The notes beneath the pieces were generated by a model that made no database searches, had not been told where the DNA came from, and saw only the letters and a list, made by a program, of their open reading frames with translations. From Psychrobacillus sp. FSL H8-0483 (GTDB taxonomy: Bacteria; Bacillota; Bacilli; Bacillales_A; Planococcaceae): a stretch of 64,000 nt of DNA. Positions 43,651-52,345 of this stretch are shown one piece after another. The position numbers and the translations under genes were made by a program. Position 1 is the first letter of the stretch, and the number at the start of each line of letters is the position of its first letter. The stretch is from contig NZ_CP152052.1 in assembly GCF_038637725.1 (NCBI RefSeq), forward strand, positions 665,501 to 729,500. The letters run 5' to 3'.

Positions 43651-44016
43651 GTGGAGAAAATACAGTTTTATATACCTAGCTTGTTGGACTCAATAGATCA
43701 ACAATCAAAATTAGGGTTTGATGAAGTAAAGGTAGTTGGGGTAAAAGGAAGTAACATAAAGTATTTTATAGAATATCCCAAAAAACAAATAACTTGTATC
43801 GATCAGATTGTGGCAGAAGATTTTGCGCTTTATGATATAAAACTCGATTTTCATGCAAAGACTATTTCTTTTTATCTAAAAAGTGAAACAGAATATACGC
43901 AGTCTGAGATTTTACAAAAAGTTTTTCAAACGTTTGCTGTCAGATATAGTCCCAATAAAATTGGTTTTTTTCTTTATGCGGAAGGGAAAAATAGACCAAA
44001 TTATGTGAGGAAATAA
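43651..44016 (+). CDS. Uncharacterised protein divergent from the XRE regulator
   Basis: This 121-aa soluble protein has alternating strands (VEKIQFYIP, KYFIEYPKKQI, LDFHAKTISFYL). I do not recognise it. GTG 43651 follows AATGGAGTGG; a GTG three codons earlier is less well spaced. A terminator follows. Confidence 0.6.
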   Translation: MEKIQFYIPSLLDSIDQQSKLGFDEVKVVGVKGSNIKYFIEYPKKQITCIDQIVAEDFALYDIKLDFHAKTISFYLKSETEYTQSEILQKVFQTFAVRYSPNKIGFFLYAEGKNRPNYVRK

Positions 44017-44029
44017 GGAATAATAAATA

Positions 44030-44062
44030 AAAAAAGCGAATGCAGTAGGCCTTCGCTTTTTT
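44030..44062 (+). terminator. Intrinsic terminator
   Basis: AAAAAAGCGAA pairs with TTCGCTTTTTT; the symmetry allows use in both directions. Confidence 0.85.
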
Positions 44063-44145
44063 GTGTTGAATGCACTACACGAAATAATAGAATTGTGATA
44101 TACTAACAATAATCAGAAAATTCAAACATGCGAGGAGGGGAAGAG

Positions 44146-44613
44146 ATGTTACAAGTTCAGTTAATGAAACCTTTTTGCCGAAAGATTGAAGGAAATCGGA
44201 TAAAGCTAGTGTTTGCATATCAATACTTCTCCATAAAAAAAGACAACGATCTCTTTCACTTTATTCCAGTGGAAGGAAAAGAAATTATTGTTAATACACA
44301 GTCGTTACAAGTAGAAAACCTATCGGAAGTTTTTGTATTCCAAAAAGGAAATCGATTCATCCGTCTACCACTCTATCAATTACTACTCGTTTCCGACATT
44401 CATATACATCTTCAAACAATAATTGGAGACGATGATCAGCATGAGTCAGGTGTTATCCTTTTGGAAAGTACCGAAGAAATAATCCGACAACTAGAGCAAG
44501 AAAACTATGAGAGAATGATTGACTACGCATTACTTCATAAAAATGCAGCTTTATTTAAAGAGCTACAACAATTAAAAGACTCTAACGGAGGCTATCAAGT
44601 TGAAAATCAATAA
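44146..44613 (+). CDS. IDEAL-domain protein
   Basis: This 155-aa protein's C-terminal part, MIDYALLHKNAALFKELQQL (about residues 126-145), fits the IDEAL motif (I/LD-x-AL-x8-F-x-EL) found in ComK inhibitors and other small Bacillales regulators. The N-terminal 100 residues are beta-rich and unrecognised. ATG 44146 follows GGAGGGG. Role unknown. Confidence 0.65.
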   Translation: MLQVQLMKPFCRKIEGNRIKLVFAYQYFSIKKDNDLFHFIPVEGKEIIVNTQSLQVENLSEVFVFQKGNRFIRLPLYQLLLVSDIHIHLQTIIGDDDQHESGVILLESTEEIIRQLEQENYERMIDYALLHKNAALFKELQQLKDSNGGYQVENQ

Positions 44614-44617
44614 ATAG

Positions 44618-44657
44618 AAAACACCTAACGAAAAACCAATTTTCGATAGGTGTTTTT
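44618..44657 (+). terminator. Intrinsic terminator after the IDEAL gene
   Basis: AAACACCTA/TAGGTGTTT outer stem with CGAAAA/TTTTCG inner stem and a T-tract. Confidence 0.85.
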
Positions 44658-45038
44658 ATGTGCTTAAAATTGAGGCTCTGTTAATCGATCATGTTGTTAC
44701 CAGCCTAAAATCCGCTCGCTTTCCGCAGGAGTTTCGCTGATTTTCGTCACAAAATATATACTTCAAAAAACAACAGCCTAAGTTTAATAGAGACAAATTT
44801 TAAGAGGAGGTAATAAAGTAAAGAAACAAAACAAATCCACTTGACCCGAGCACTCCAAACAAAATGTCTCCCCAATTCAACCCTAATTTGTCGATTTTCA
44901 TGTACCAAAACCCCCTTCATGTAAATTTCCCAGGAAATAACTCGATTAATGGTCTGAACTAAAATCCATCCAAAAGTTACCATCAGCATTCCCTGAAACA
45001 CAACAAAATATACATTAAACCAAAATTATCCATTTTAA
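44658..45038. other. Spacer between the IDEAL gene and the first REP palindrome
   Basis: Apart from the candidate 33-aa peptide gene, I see only a CGCTTTCCGCAGGAGTTTCGC fragment near 44709, similar in wording to the GC-rich repeat cores. Confidence 0.35.
44800..44901 (-). CDS. Possible 33-aa membrane peptide
   Basis: Minus-strand ATG at 44901, preceded by GAAGGGGG at 9 bases, opens a 33-codon frame with a soluble N-terminus (MKIDKLGLNW) and one hydrophobic stretch (GVLGSSGFVLFLYFI). The ribosome site and membrane-peptide shape favour a real gene. A longer overlapping frame on the same strand (44747-45001) has no ribosome site. No family recognised. Confidence 0.4.
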   Translation of the reverse strand: MKIDKLGLNWGDILFGVLGSSGFVLFLYFITSS

Positions 45039-45083
45039 TTACAGAGGTGTTACTGGTGCCAGGCACCAGTAACACCTCTGTAA
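45039..45083. repeat. REP-like palindrome, copy A
   Basis: A perfect palindrome: two 22-base arms around a single A, arms TTACAGAGGTGTTACTGGTGCC. Related copies lie at 48628, 51461 and 54221. No T-tract follows. Confidence 0.75.
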
Positions 45084-45238
45084 CAAATCGTCACTTTAGT
45101 ATCACTAATAAAGCACATAGAATTCTCTTTGGTATGGCTATATTGCTATAAATGTATTAAAATATTGTGAAGATTTTTCTGCGTTATGGAGATTTTTGGG
45201 TTAAGATAGGTTTATATACTATAGAAAGGGGAATTGGA

Positions 45239-46618
45239 ATGAGGAAGATTTCCATTTTAGCGTCCATTTTATTAGCACTTGGTATGTTATTGGTTCCAGT
45301 TTCAGCATTGGCTGCGCCTCTCGATGAGGTGAAGCAACTTGTTAGTGAGAATTATAAAGGCGAGCTTCCATCCAATTTACAAGACTTAAATTCGATTGAT
45401 GCAATCATGGAGCAGCTCGATCCATATTCTACTTATTTTACGAAGGAAGAATTTGAATCATATACAAGCTCTATTAACAACACGACGACTGGTATTGGGA
45501 TAGTTATTGAGGAACATGAAAAAGGTATAGAAATCGTCAGTACTTTTGAGGGAGCGGCTGCATGGGATGCAGGTATAGTACCAGGCGATATTATTCTATC
45601 AGTCGACGGCGTTTCTACTGAAAAAATGTCGATTCAGCAAGCCTCTTCTATTATTACTGGAAAAGAAGGTACGAAGATTCGCGTACAAGTTTTAAAAAAT
45701 ACTAATTTAATAGAAACGTACACATTAACTCGCAAGAAATTCAGCGTTCCTGTTGTGTCCAAGCAACTTTTATACGGCAATGTCGGGTATATCGGTATTA
45801 ATTCGTTTTCGGATAATGGCGCAACGCTCGTGCAACAAGCTAAAGATGCACTTTTAAAACAAGGGGCTACGTCTTTTATTCTAGATTTACGAAATAATGG
45901 TGGTGGCTACGTCCATACCGCAGAAGAACTTATTGGATTATTTCCAAATAGCCCAAACGCTTATATTCTTCAAACCAGAGATCAGAATGGGTTAGTACAT
46001 GCTACAAAACAACCTTCTTTATTTCCAAAAGATACAAAAGTACTTATTAATGGTTACAGTGCGAGTGCGTCAGAAATGACTGCTGCAGCGTTATTAGACC
46101 AAAAGTCAGCGACACTTTATGGACAAACTACGTATGGCAAAGGCTCCATGCAAACCTTTTATCATTTATCGGATGGCTCCTATCTAAAGCTGACAGTTGC
46201 CAACTTTACTGGTCCAAAAGGTACGATTATCCATAAAACTGGTGTGAAACCACAAATCGTTACAGAAACAGGTCGAGAACTCACAAAAGCGCATCTAGAC
46301 ACGCTAATCGCTGCAAATAAAACCTATAAAAAACTAACTGCTCTTGTAGACGTACCGACAACTAAACAATTTACAGTAACATTTTCAAATAATATACAAA
46401 ACAATAATAAACAAAAAATGGAGTTAGTTAAGCTTGGAGGCACGAGTAACGTTCCAGTAACGATAAAACAAAAATCCTCCAACCAATTCATTGCAACTCC
46501 AAACGCACCACTTGAAAAAGGAGCAGCATACTTACTACTCATTCATCCAACTTTCCAATCGGAAACTGGTGCGATGATGAAAACTGGTGCATATGTGGAA
46601 GTAACTGTTCATCCATAA
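45239..46618 (+). CDS. Secreted S41 carboxyl-terminal processing protease
   Basis: This 459-aa protein has a signal peptide (about 1-27, ending SALAAP), a PDZ domain with GIGIVIEEHEKG and AGIVPGDIILSVDG, then the S41 protease fold with catalytic Ser in NGYSASASEM and Lys in TTYGKGSMQ. The C-terminal 90 residues look like a bacterial Ig/SbsA-type domain (VTFSNNI..., LEKGAAYLLLI), an uncommon addition to CtpA-like proteases. ATG 45239 follows GAAAGGGG. Confidence 0.88.
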   Translation: MRKISILASILLALGMLLVPVSALAAPLDEVKQLVSENYKGELPSNLQDLNSIDAIMEQLDPYSTYFTKEEFESYTSSINNTTTGIGIVIEEHEKGIEIVSTFEGAAAWDAGIVPGDIILSVDGVSTEKMSIQQASSIITGKEGTKIRVQVLKNTNLIETYTLTRKKFSVPVVSKQLLYGNVGYIGINSFSDNGATLVQQAKDALLKQGATSFILDLRNNGGGYVHTAEELIGLFPNSPNAYILQTRDQNGLVHATKQPSLFPKDTKVLINGYSASASEMTAAALLDQKSATLYGQTTYGKGSMQTFYHLSDGSYLKLTVANFTGPKGTIIHKTGVKPQIVTETGRELTKAHLDTLIAANKTYKKLTALVDVPTTKQFTVTFSNNIQNNNKQKMELVKLGGTSNVPVTIKQKSSNQFIATPNAPLEKGAAYLLLIHPTFQSETGAMMKTGAYVEVTVHP

Positions 46619-46634
46619 GAGGGGGAACAATTTA

Positions 46635-47312
46635 ATGTTTTTTGAATTTCGATTTTGGAAATATCTTTTTAGCCAAAATGACTTAATCGTATCGCTGAAG
46701 GACAGTACGATGCGCCACTTTGAAAAACGCGTATGGTTCGTCGCGTTATGTGGTGTTATTCTTTTTGCACTCCGAGATATGTGGGGGATGCATACAGAAG
46801 ATCTCACATCTATTTTCGTCAACGGTTATGACGATACATTTATTATTGCAAGAATTACATCATTGATAGGGGCAGTTATCGGCTCCTTCCTTTATATGGC
46901 GTTTCATTTCTTCGGAATCGCCTTTTTATTACATAAAATGACTAGTGTCGATTTATCAAAAGTGGCCGTAGTACAACTTTTTGTAGTCGCACTATTCTTG
47001 ATGGAAAAAGCATTCACCTTTTTCCTATATGCAATCGTCGGCTACACAACGGATTTTTCCATATTATCCTTTGGTCCGCTTGCAGCAACGTTTCTAAGCA
47101 ATGAATTCTTTATTTACTTTTTTAATGAATTAACGATTATTACAGGGGTAATCATTGCAATTCAGTTTCGTTTTCTACGTGCATTCACTACAATATCGAC
47201 TCGCAATCTATTTATTATGTTAATAGTAATTCAGCTTATACTCGCATGCTTGTCCGCGGGTATCGAAGTACTCCCAATTGCATCATGGTTCGAAAGGGGG
47301 ACAACTAGATGA
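46635..47312 (+). CDS. Polytopic membrane protein
   Basis: This 225-aa protein has about five membrane helices and a short basic N-terminus. It has a Yip1-like general pattern, but I cannot name the family with confidence. Its stop overlaps the start of the HlyD-like gene (ATGA), so the two are translationally coupled and probably work together at the membrane. It follows the S41 protease gene after 16 bases. Confidence 0.7.
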   Translation: MFFEFRFWKYLFSQNDLIVSLKDSTMRHFEKRVWFVALCGVILFALRDMWGMHTEDLTSIFVNGYDDTFIIARITSLIGAVIGSFLYMAFHFFGIAFLLHKMTSVDLSKVAVVQLFVVALFLMEKAFTFFLYAIVGYTTDFSILSFGPLAATFLSNEFFIYFFNELTIITGVIIAIQFRFLRAFTTISTRNLFIMLIVIQLILACLSAGIEVLPIASWFERGTTR

Positions 47313-48568
47313 ATAAATGGCTTGTAATCGGTATATCAATTGTCGTCTCTATCTTCATTGCAGCAAATGCGGTGCTTTTATTTTCAAATAAAAGCGAGAT
47401 TACTAGATCTTATTATGTGAATGAGTACGATCGTGTGTACGAAAACACCTTTACAAAAGAGCTAGAAAAAGAATCGGTCATCGTTCCAGTAAATGAGAGC
47501 ACAGTCACGATTGATGTAGACGCGGTAAATAATATCCTCGTCGCAGCAGGAGACAGTGTGCAACAAGGAGCAGATCTTGTCCAACTAAAAACGGAATCTG
47601 CCGATGACCAACGAATGCTTTGGCAAACGGAGCAACAAGCATATATGAAAGAGCAATCTCAGCTAAATCAAATCATTGGGAATCTTGAATCAGAGCGCGC
47701 GGAAGCAAACTCTACCTCATCTAATAATGGCTCGACAACAGGTAACACAGAAGATGAGGTGATAGATGTAAATGTCCAAGTAGACGTGAACGTTTCACAA
47801 GAAGGTAACTTCGCACATGCAATTGCTGAGGCGGAACAAAAACTGGCGGAAGTAACTCGAAAATTGCAAATCGTCAGCGCCCAACTAAGTCAGGAATCAG
47901 GCGAGCTTGCGCTACTTAGCCCAATAGAAGGCACCATAGCAGCCATTGAAGAACGAGATGGAAAGTATTTTATTGACATTTACGGCAATGAAAAATCTGT
48001 TATCACGTTCGCAAATGAAGTTGAATGGCATCAAATCAAAGAAGGCCTGCAAGTGAAAAACTACTCGTCCCATCTAGAAGGTGTTGTTGAAGGGAGCATC
48101 CTCGCCAAAGCAGAAGTACCAGCGAACGCGTTCAAATGGCTAACAGCATACGAACAATTCGGAAATAAAACCGAGGGACCTGTATACGAAATGCAAATCG
48201 CATTAGAAGAACAACGTTTAGTATTGCCATTCGGCGCTAACATAAACTCCGTCATCATCACAGATGAAGCAGAGAACGCAGTGCGCGTAAAAACAAAGTG
48301 GCTTCTAAATCGATCAAAAGAATTAGCAGAAGTATACACACTAACAAATGAAGGTAGAATCATGCGCTCACCTGTCACTGTCCCATTTGATGTAAAACAA
48401 TATGCCATTTTATCAGAAGGACTTCAGAGTGAAAGTGTCGTATTAAACGCCGATCCCAAAAACGTAGATGCTCCAGCATTCCTACCCTTTCCACTAGACC
48501 TACCAACATGGAGCAGCATCAAAGCAGTCAGCTGGAAAGACTATATGAAATACTTAACCTATAAATAG
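47309..48568 (+). CDS. HlyD/RND-adaptor-like membrane fusion protein
   Basis: This 419-aa protein has an N-terminal membrane anchor (about residues 5-25), a biotinyl-lipoyl-like half motif (NNILVAAGDSVQQGADLVQLK), a coiled-coil hairpin (about 105-200) broken by a Ser/Thr/Asn-rich stretch, then the second lipoyl half (ALLSPIEGTIAAIEERDGK) and beta domains. Such adaptors normally serve an exporter, yet no ABC or RND pump is next to it. Coupled to the preceding membrane protein. Confidence 0.78.
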   Translation: MNKWLVIGISIVVSIFIAANAVLLFSNKSEITRSYYVNEYDRVYENTFTKELEKESVIVPVNESTVTIDVDAVNNILVAAGDSVQQGADLVQLKTESADDQRMLWQTEQQAYMKEQSQLNQIIGNLESERAEANSTSSNNGSTTGNTEDEVIDVNVQVDVNVSQEGNFAHAIAEAEQKLAEVTRKLQIVSAQLSQESGELALLSPIEGTIAAIEERDGKYFIDIYGNEKSVITFANEVEWHQIKEGLQVKNYSSHLEGVVEGSILAKAEVPANAFKWLTAYEQFGNKTEGPVYEMQIALEEQRLVLPFGANINSVIITDEAENAVRVKTKWLLNRSKELAEVYTLTNEGRIMRSPVTVPFDVKQYAILSEGLQSESVVLNADPKNVDAPAFLPFPLDLPTWSSIKAVSWKDYMKYLTYK

Positions 48569-48583
48569 AATAGTGTTCCATCG

Positions 48584-48622
48584 AAAGCAATCGGGAGCCA
48601 AACCGCTCCCGATTGCTTTTTC
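48584..48622 (+). terminator. Intrinsic terminator after the adaptor gene
   Basis: AAGCAATCGGGAGC pairs with GCTCCCGATTGCTT, followed by TTT. Confidence 0.9.
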
Positions 48623-48627
48623 TATTT

Positions 48628-48703
48628 GTTACAGAAGTATTACTGGTGCCTGGCACCAGTAATACTTCTGTAACACTCTTGGTGCCAATAATACTTTTGT
48701 GAC
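48628..48703. repeat. REP-like palindrome, copy B, with an extra half site
   Basis: Two perfect 23-base arms (GTTACAGAAGTATTACTGGTGCC) around a single T at 48651. A degenerate third half (TTGGTGCC...AATACTTTTGTGAC, to 48703) follows. Confidence 0.75.
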
Positions 48704-48773
48704 TACTATTAACAAGTCAATTTAACTTCGTTATACTAAAGGAATCATTATAAAATGCAAGGGTGGATGAAAG

Positions 48774-49034
48774 ATGGATCATAGATTTAAAATTGCACAT
48801 CGAGAGGCGCTAATTGGGGTAGGACTTGCGATCCTTCATTTTGTTTGGTGGTTTGGTTTTGCTTATGGGCTTGGCTCACGACCAGTAGAGGAGTATACTT
48901 ATATACTTGGTTTCCCAGATTGGTTTTTCTACAGCTGTGTCATAGGATTCATTTTAGTATCTGTGACCGTTATTATTCTTGCGAAATTTGTGTTGAAGGA
49001 TGTTTCGTTTGAAGAGGAGGGAGATGAGCTATGA
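48774..49034 (+). CDS. yhdT: YhdT family membrane protein
   Basis: This 86-aa protein has two membrane helices (about residues 15-34 and 50-72), of the YhdT/DUF997 type that regularly precedes panF. It overlaps the panF start by 4 bases (ATGA). Probably an accessory to the sodium/pantothenate symporter; its exact role is unknown. Confidence 0.85.
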   Translation: MDHRFKIAHREALIGVGLAILHFVWWFGFAYGLGSRPVEEYTYILGFPDWFFYSCVIGFILVSVTVIILAKFVLKDVSFEEEGDEL

Positions 49035-50476
49035 ATATCGGTGTGATTATACCGCTCATTATTTTTCTTGCAATTATTTTTTTCATTGGCTTTTGGTCTA
49101 GTAAAAAACTAGAGGAGTCCACTGGCGGATTTCTACAAGAGTATTTTTTAGGTGGGCGAGAGCTTGGTGGTTTTGTTCTAGCAATGACGATGGTTGCGAC
49201 GTATGGAAGTGCATCAAGTTTTTTAGGTGGGCCTGGTACAGCCTATACGATGGGCTTTGGCTGGGTTTTACTTTCGATGACACAAGTTGTCACGGGCTAT
49301 TTCGTGTTGCTGATTTTAGGTAAGAAGTTTGCGATTTTAGCTCGCAAATATAATGCCATCACTTTAATTGATTTCCTAAAAGTGCGCTATAACAGCACAG
49401 CAGTCGTATTACTTGCAGCCGCTAGTATGATTATCTTTTTATTTTCCGCTATGACGGCACAATGGGTTGGCGGCGGTCGCTTGATCGAGTCGTTAACAGG
49501 GATGCAATATACAACAGCTCTATTTATTTTCGCTGTTTCCGTATTGGTGTATGTAGTGATCGGAGGCTTCCGCGCGGTTGCGGTAACAGACGCTGTGCAA
49601 GGTGGAGTTATGGTCGTCGGAACGCTCGTTCTATTGATCGCAGTCATTATTGCTGGTGGCGGGGTACCGAATATTATGCAGGATCTACTTGCGGAAAATC
49701 CAAATCTTGTGACGCCATACGGCAATGAAGGAAATTTATCCGCTGCATATGTATCCTCCTTTTGGATACTTGTCGGAGTAGGTGTTGTCGGGCTTCCGCA
49801 AATGGCAGTACGTGCCATGTCGTATAAAAACACACGCTCAATGCATCGTGCACTTGTAATTGGAACAATCGTCACTGGTTTCATTATGCTGAACATGCAT
49901 CTGATCGGAATCTTTGCTCGACCAATTTTACCTGGAGTGGAAGTGGCAGATACAGTCATTCCGCTTGTCGCACTGAAGGTTCTTCCTGCGTGGCTTGCGG
50001 GTATTGTCCTGGCAGCGCCATTAGCTGCAATTATGTCGACGGTCGACTCACTCCTAATTTTAGTGAGTTCTTCTATCGTAAAGGATGTCTATATCAATTA
50101 TCTTAATCCAAATGCAAGCGAGAAAAAGGTGAAACGCCTCAGCTTTGGGGTGACGACTCTTTTAGGTTCCGTTGTCTTTTTATTAGCATTGAATCCTCCA
50201 GATCTGCTTATTTTCTTAAATCTTTTTGCTTTCGGTGGTTTAGAGGCTGCTTTTATTTGGCCAGTCGTGCTTGGTCTTTATTGGTCTTATGGCAATAAAT
50301 ACGGTGCAATTGCATCGATGGTCACAGGTATCGTTTCTTATATTGCGTTACATTTTTATAATCAAGCAAATGGCAACCTATTCGGTGTGCACACAGTTGT
50401 TGTACCAGTTATCTTATCGCTTATCGCATATGTGATCTGCAGTTTATTAATCAAAAAAACAAAATACGTATTCTAA
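49031..50476 (+). CDS. panF: Sodium/pantothenate symporter
   Basis: This 481-aa member of the SSS (sodium:solute symporter) family has about 13 membrane helices, FLGGRELGGFVLAMTMVATY near the start and the SSS signature region GVVGLPQMAVRAMSYK. PanF imports pantothenate, the precursor of coenzyme A. The yhdT neighbour supports this substrate over proline or other solutes. Confidence 0.88.
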   Translation: MNIGVIIPLIIFLAIIFFIGFWSSKKLEESTGGFLQEYFLGGRELGGFVLAMTMVATYGSASSFLGGPGTAYTMGFGWVLLSMTQVVTGYFVLLILGKKFAILARKYNAITLIDFLKVRYNSTAVVLLAAASMIIFLFSAMTAQWVGGGRLIESLTGMQYTTALFIFAVSVLVYVVIGGFRAVAVTDAVQGGVMVVGTLVLLIAVIIAGGGVPNIMQDLLAENPNLVTPYGNEGNLSAAYVSSFWILVGVGVVGLPQMAVRAMSYKNTRSMHRALVIGTIVTGFIMLNMHLIGIFARPILPGVEVADTVIPLVALKVLPAWLAGIVLAAPLAAIMSTVDSLLILVSSSIVKDVYINYLNPNASEKKVKRLSFGVTTLLGSVVFLLALNPPDLLIFLNLFAFGGLEAAFIWPVVLGLYWSYGNKYGAIASMVTGIVSYIALHFYNQANGNLFGVHTVVVPVILSLIAYVICSLLIKKTKYVF

Positions 50477-50491
50477 CAAGGAGGTCCTCAG

Positions 50492-51409
50492 ATGAAGCAA
50501 TTAAATATTTACTTAATGCTCGTGTTTGTCATGTTCGTTTGGGGAGCAAACCTACCGATACTTAAATACTTGGTAACAGTAGTTCCCCCTGTCACACTAA
50601 CAGCATTTCGAATTCTTACTGCTGGTTTAGTAGTGCTTGTGATTTTATGGCAAATGAAACTCCTGCGTAAGCCAACAAAACAAGAATGGAAATACATATT
50701 ATTAGGGGCGCTGACGAATGTAGTTGCCCATCACTATTTTCTGAACATGGGACTTGCCATTACAAGTGGAACCCACGGAGGACTTATATTAGGGACAGGT
50801 CCAATGCTAACGGCTATTTCTGCGGCTTTTATATTGAAATACTCTCCAACACGGATTCAGTGGCTTGGACTCGTATTGGGTCTCTCCGGAGTGAGCGTGT
50901 CCATATTAGTGGGCGGAGGAGAATCCAGCGGAGCAAACCTTGGGGATTTCTATGTTTTCCTCGCTATTTTAGCGCAAGTACTGAGCTATATGGTCGTGAG
51001 TAAAGCTGCAAGAACGCTTGATCCAAGACTGTTGACAGCCTATATGATGATGATCGGCTCCATTGTTTTAATTGTCATCAGCTTTGTGCAAGAACCTGGG
51101 GGAGTATATGCATTCTCAGAAACAACGCCATTCTTCTGGGGGTTATTTATAACATCGGCCATCGTTTGTACAGCTGTTGGGCATCTCATGTACAACTATG
51201 CGGTCGGTAAAGCTGGCGCAACAAAAGCGGCCATCTTTATGAACCTTAACCCAATATTTTCATTACTTCTTTCCGCTATTTTCTTAGGTGAAATACTAAA
51301 CATCCGCCACTTCATCGGCCTCATCCTCATCGTTGCTGGCGTTATGCTCGGATCCGGAGCAGCGGAAGATATGTGGAAAAAACATAAAGAAAAAAGAGCA
51401 ACCTCATAA
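50492..51409 (+). CDS. EamA-family (DMT) transporter
   Basis: This 305-aa protein has ten predicted helices in two EamA repeats (FVWGANLPILKYLV in the first; TAVGHLMYNYAVGKAGATKAA in the second). Drug/metabolite transporters of this kind export amino acids or other small molecules; the substrate cannot be told. AAGGAGG site. 16 bases after panF, so possibly co-transcribed. Confidence 0.85.
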   Translation: MKQLNIYLMLVFVMFVWGANLPILKYLVTVVPPVTLTAFRILTAGLVVLVILWQMKLLRKPTKQEWKYILLGALTNVVAHHYFLNMGLAITSGTHGGLILGTGPMLTAISAAFILKYSPTRIQWLGLVLGLSGVSVSILVGGGESSGANLGDFYVFLAILAQVLSYMVVSKAARTLDPRLLTAYMMMIGSIVLIVISFVQEPGGVYAFSETTPFFWGLFITSAIVCTAVGHLMYNYAVGKAGATKAAIFMNLNPIFSLLLSAIFLGEILNIRHFIGLILIVAGVMLGSGAAEDMWKKHKEKRATS

Positions 51410-51422
51410 AGTTGCTCTTTTT
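51390..51422 (+). terminator. Intrinsic terminator overlapping the end of the EamA gene
   Basis: AAAAGAGCAAC pairs with GTTGCTCTTTT; a T-tract follows. Confidence 0.85.
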
Positions 51423-51460
51423 CAATGGAAACAAACGAGTTCGTAATAGAAGTAGATTTT

Positions 51461-51507
51461 GTTACAGGTATATTACTGGTGCCTGGCACCCGTAATATAT
51501 CTGTAAT
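51461..51507. repeat. REP-like palindrome, copy C
   Basis: GTTACAGGTATATTACTGGTGCC against GGCACCCGTAATATATCTGTAAT, with a few mismatches, centred on T 51484. Confidence 0.7.
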
Positions 51508-51524
51508 AATACTTTTTACTTTCT

Positions 51525-51553
51525 ACCCCCAGAAGATGTGGTTGTCCCACGAA
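51525..51553 (+). promoter_or_regulatory. Candidate sigmaI promoter upstream of the secreted coiled-coil protein
   Basis: ACCCCC (51525-51530), 19-base spacer, CGAA (51550-51553). sigmaI promoters are recalled to have an ACCCCC-type -35 and a CGAA/CGWA -10; I am unsure of the preferred spacing. The sigI-rsgI pair lies directly downstream, which makes the match more meaningful. Confidence 0.45.
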
Positions 51554-51606
51554 TAATAAGGTGTCCAAAGATATAGAGGACAAATATTAGTCGAGGTGAT
51601 GGAGAA

Positions 51607-52257
51607 ATGAAGATGAAATTTAAGAAAACTAGTGCAGCTTTATTAGTTGCGACAATGACGTTAACAGGAGCAGGTTACGCTTGGGCGGATGAAAATTTAT
51701 TTGATACAGTAGATTTAAACGATGTAATGAATCAAAAGGAAAAAGAGACGGAAGAAACGCCAGTAGCAACAACTGGAGACACTGAATCCGTTGTTACAAC
51801 AGAAGATTCTGTAGGATTGGATATTAAAATTCCTGAAGGATATCCTGCAGGTAATCTTGCAGCACTTTCAAAAGCATATGAAAATGCAGGAAGTGAAACA
51901 GCAAAAGCAGCAATTAAACGAAACGCTGAGCGAGCTATCGCTAAATTTGAAGCTTCTCAACAAGAAGAAACAGAAACTCCAGAAGTAGAAGAACCAGAAA
52001 CGGAAGAACCAGTAGTAGAAAAACCAGTTGAAGAAAAACCTGTAGTGGAAGAACCAGCTAAGGTAGAAGCTCCAAAAGATACAACTAAGAAAGAAGAAAA
52101 ATCTGCTGAAAAAGAAGTACGCAAAGCCCTTCAAGCAGAGCAAAAAGAAGAGCGTAAAGCCCTACAAGAAGAGCATAAGGAAGAAAGAAAAGCTCTTCAA
52201 GAAGAACACAAAGCTGAAAAGCATGAAAATAAAAAGAACAATAAAGAAGATAAATAA
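51607..52257 (+). CDS. Secreted acidic coiled-coil protein
   Basis: This 216-aa product has a signal peptide with a cleavage site near GYAWA-DE (residues 24-29). The mature part has a Thr/Glu-rich linker, a helical block (LAALSKAYENAGSETAKAAI), then Glu/Pro/Val repeats (EEPVVEKPVEEKPVVEEP), and a highly charged tail with three RKALQEEHKEE-type repeats. It resembles cell-wall-associated helical proteins of Bacillales; function unknown. It may be under sigmaI. Confidence 0.72.
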   Translation: MKMKFKKTSAALLVATMTLTGAGYAWADENLFDTVDLNDVMNQKEKETEETPVATTGDTESVVTTEDSVGLDIKIPEGYPAGNLAALSKAYENAGSETAKAAIKRNAERAIAKFEASQQEETETPEVEEPETEEPVVEKPVEEKPVVEEPAKVEAPKDTTKKEEKSAEKEVRKALQAEQKEERKALQEEHKEERKALQEEHKAEKHENKKNNKEDK

Positions 52258-52273
52258 TCATTAAATATATAGA

Positions 52274-52301
52274 ACCGCTTTTCATTTTCCGCAAAGCCGT
52301 A
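52274..52301 (+). promoter_or_regulatory. Weak sigmaI-like promoter before sigI
   Basis: ACCGCT (52274-52279), 18-base spacer, CGTA (52298-52301). The -10 fits CGWA; the -35 has a G in the C run. sigI is autoregulated in B. subtilis, so a self-dependent promoter is expected here. Confidence 0.25.
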
Positions 52302-52345
52302 TACAATCAGAAGGCATTCGGAAGAAGTGAGAACGGAGGGTATGT

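Noticed and set aside
44747-45001. 84-codon minus-strand frame
   Set aside because: No ribosome site, and a better-supported 33-codon frame overlaps it.
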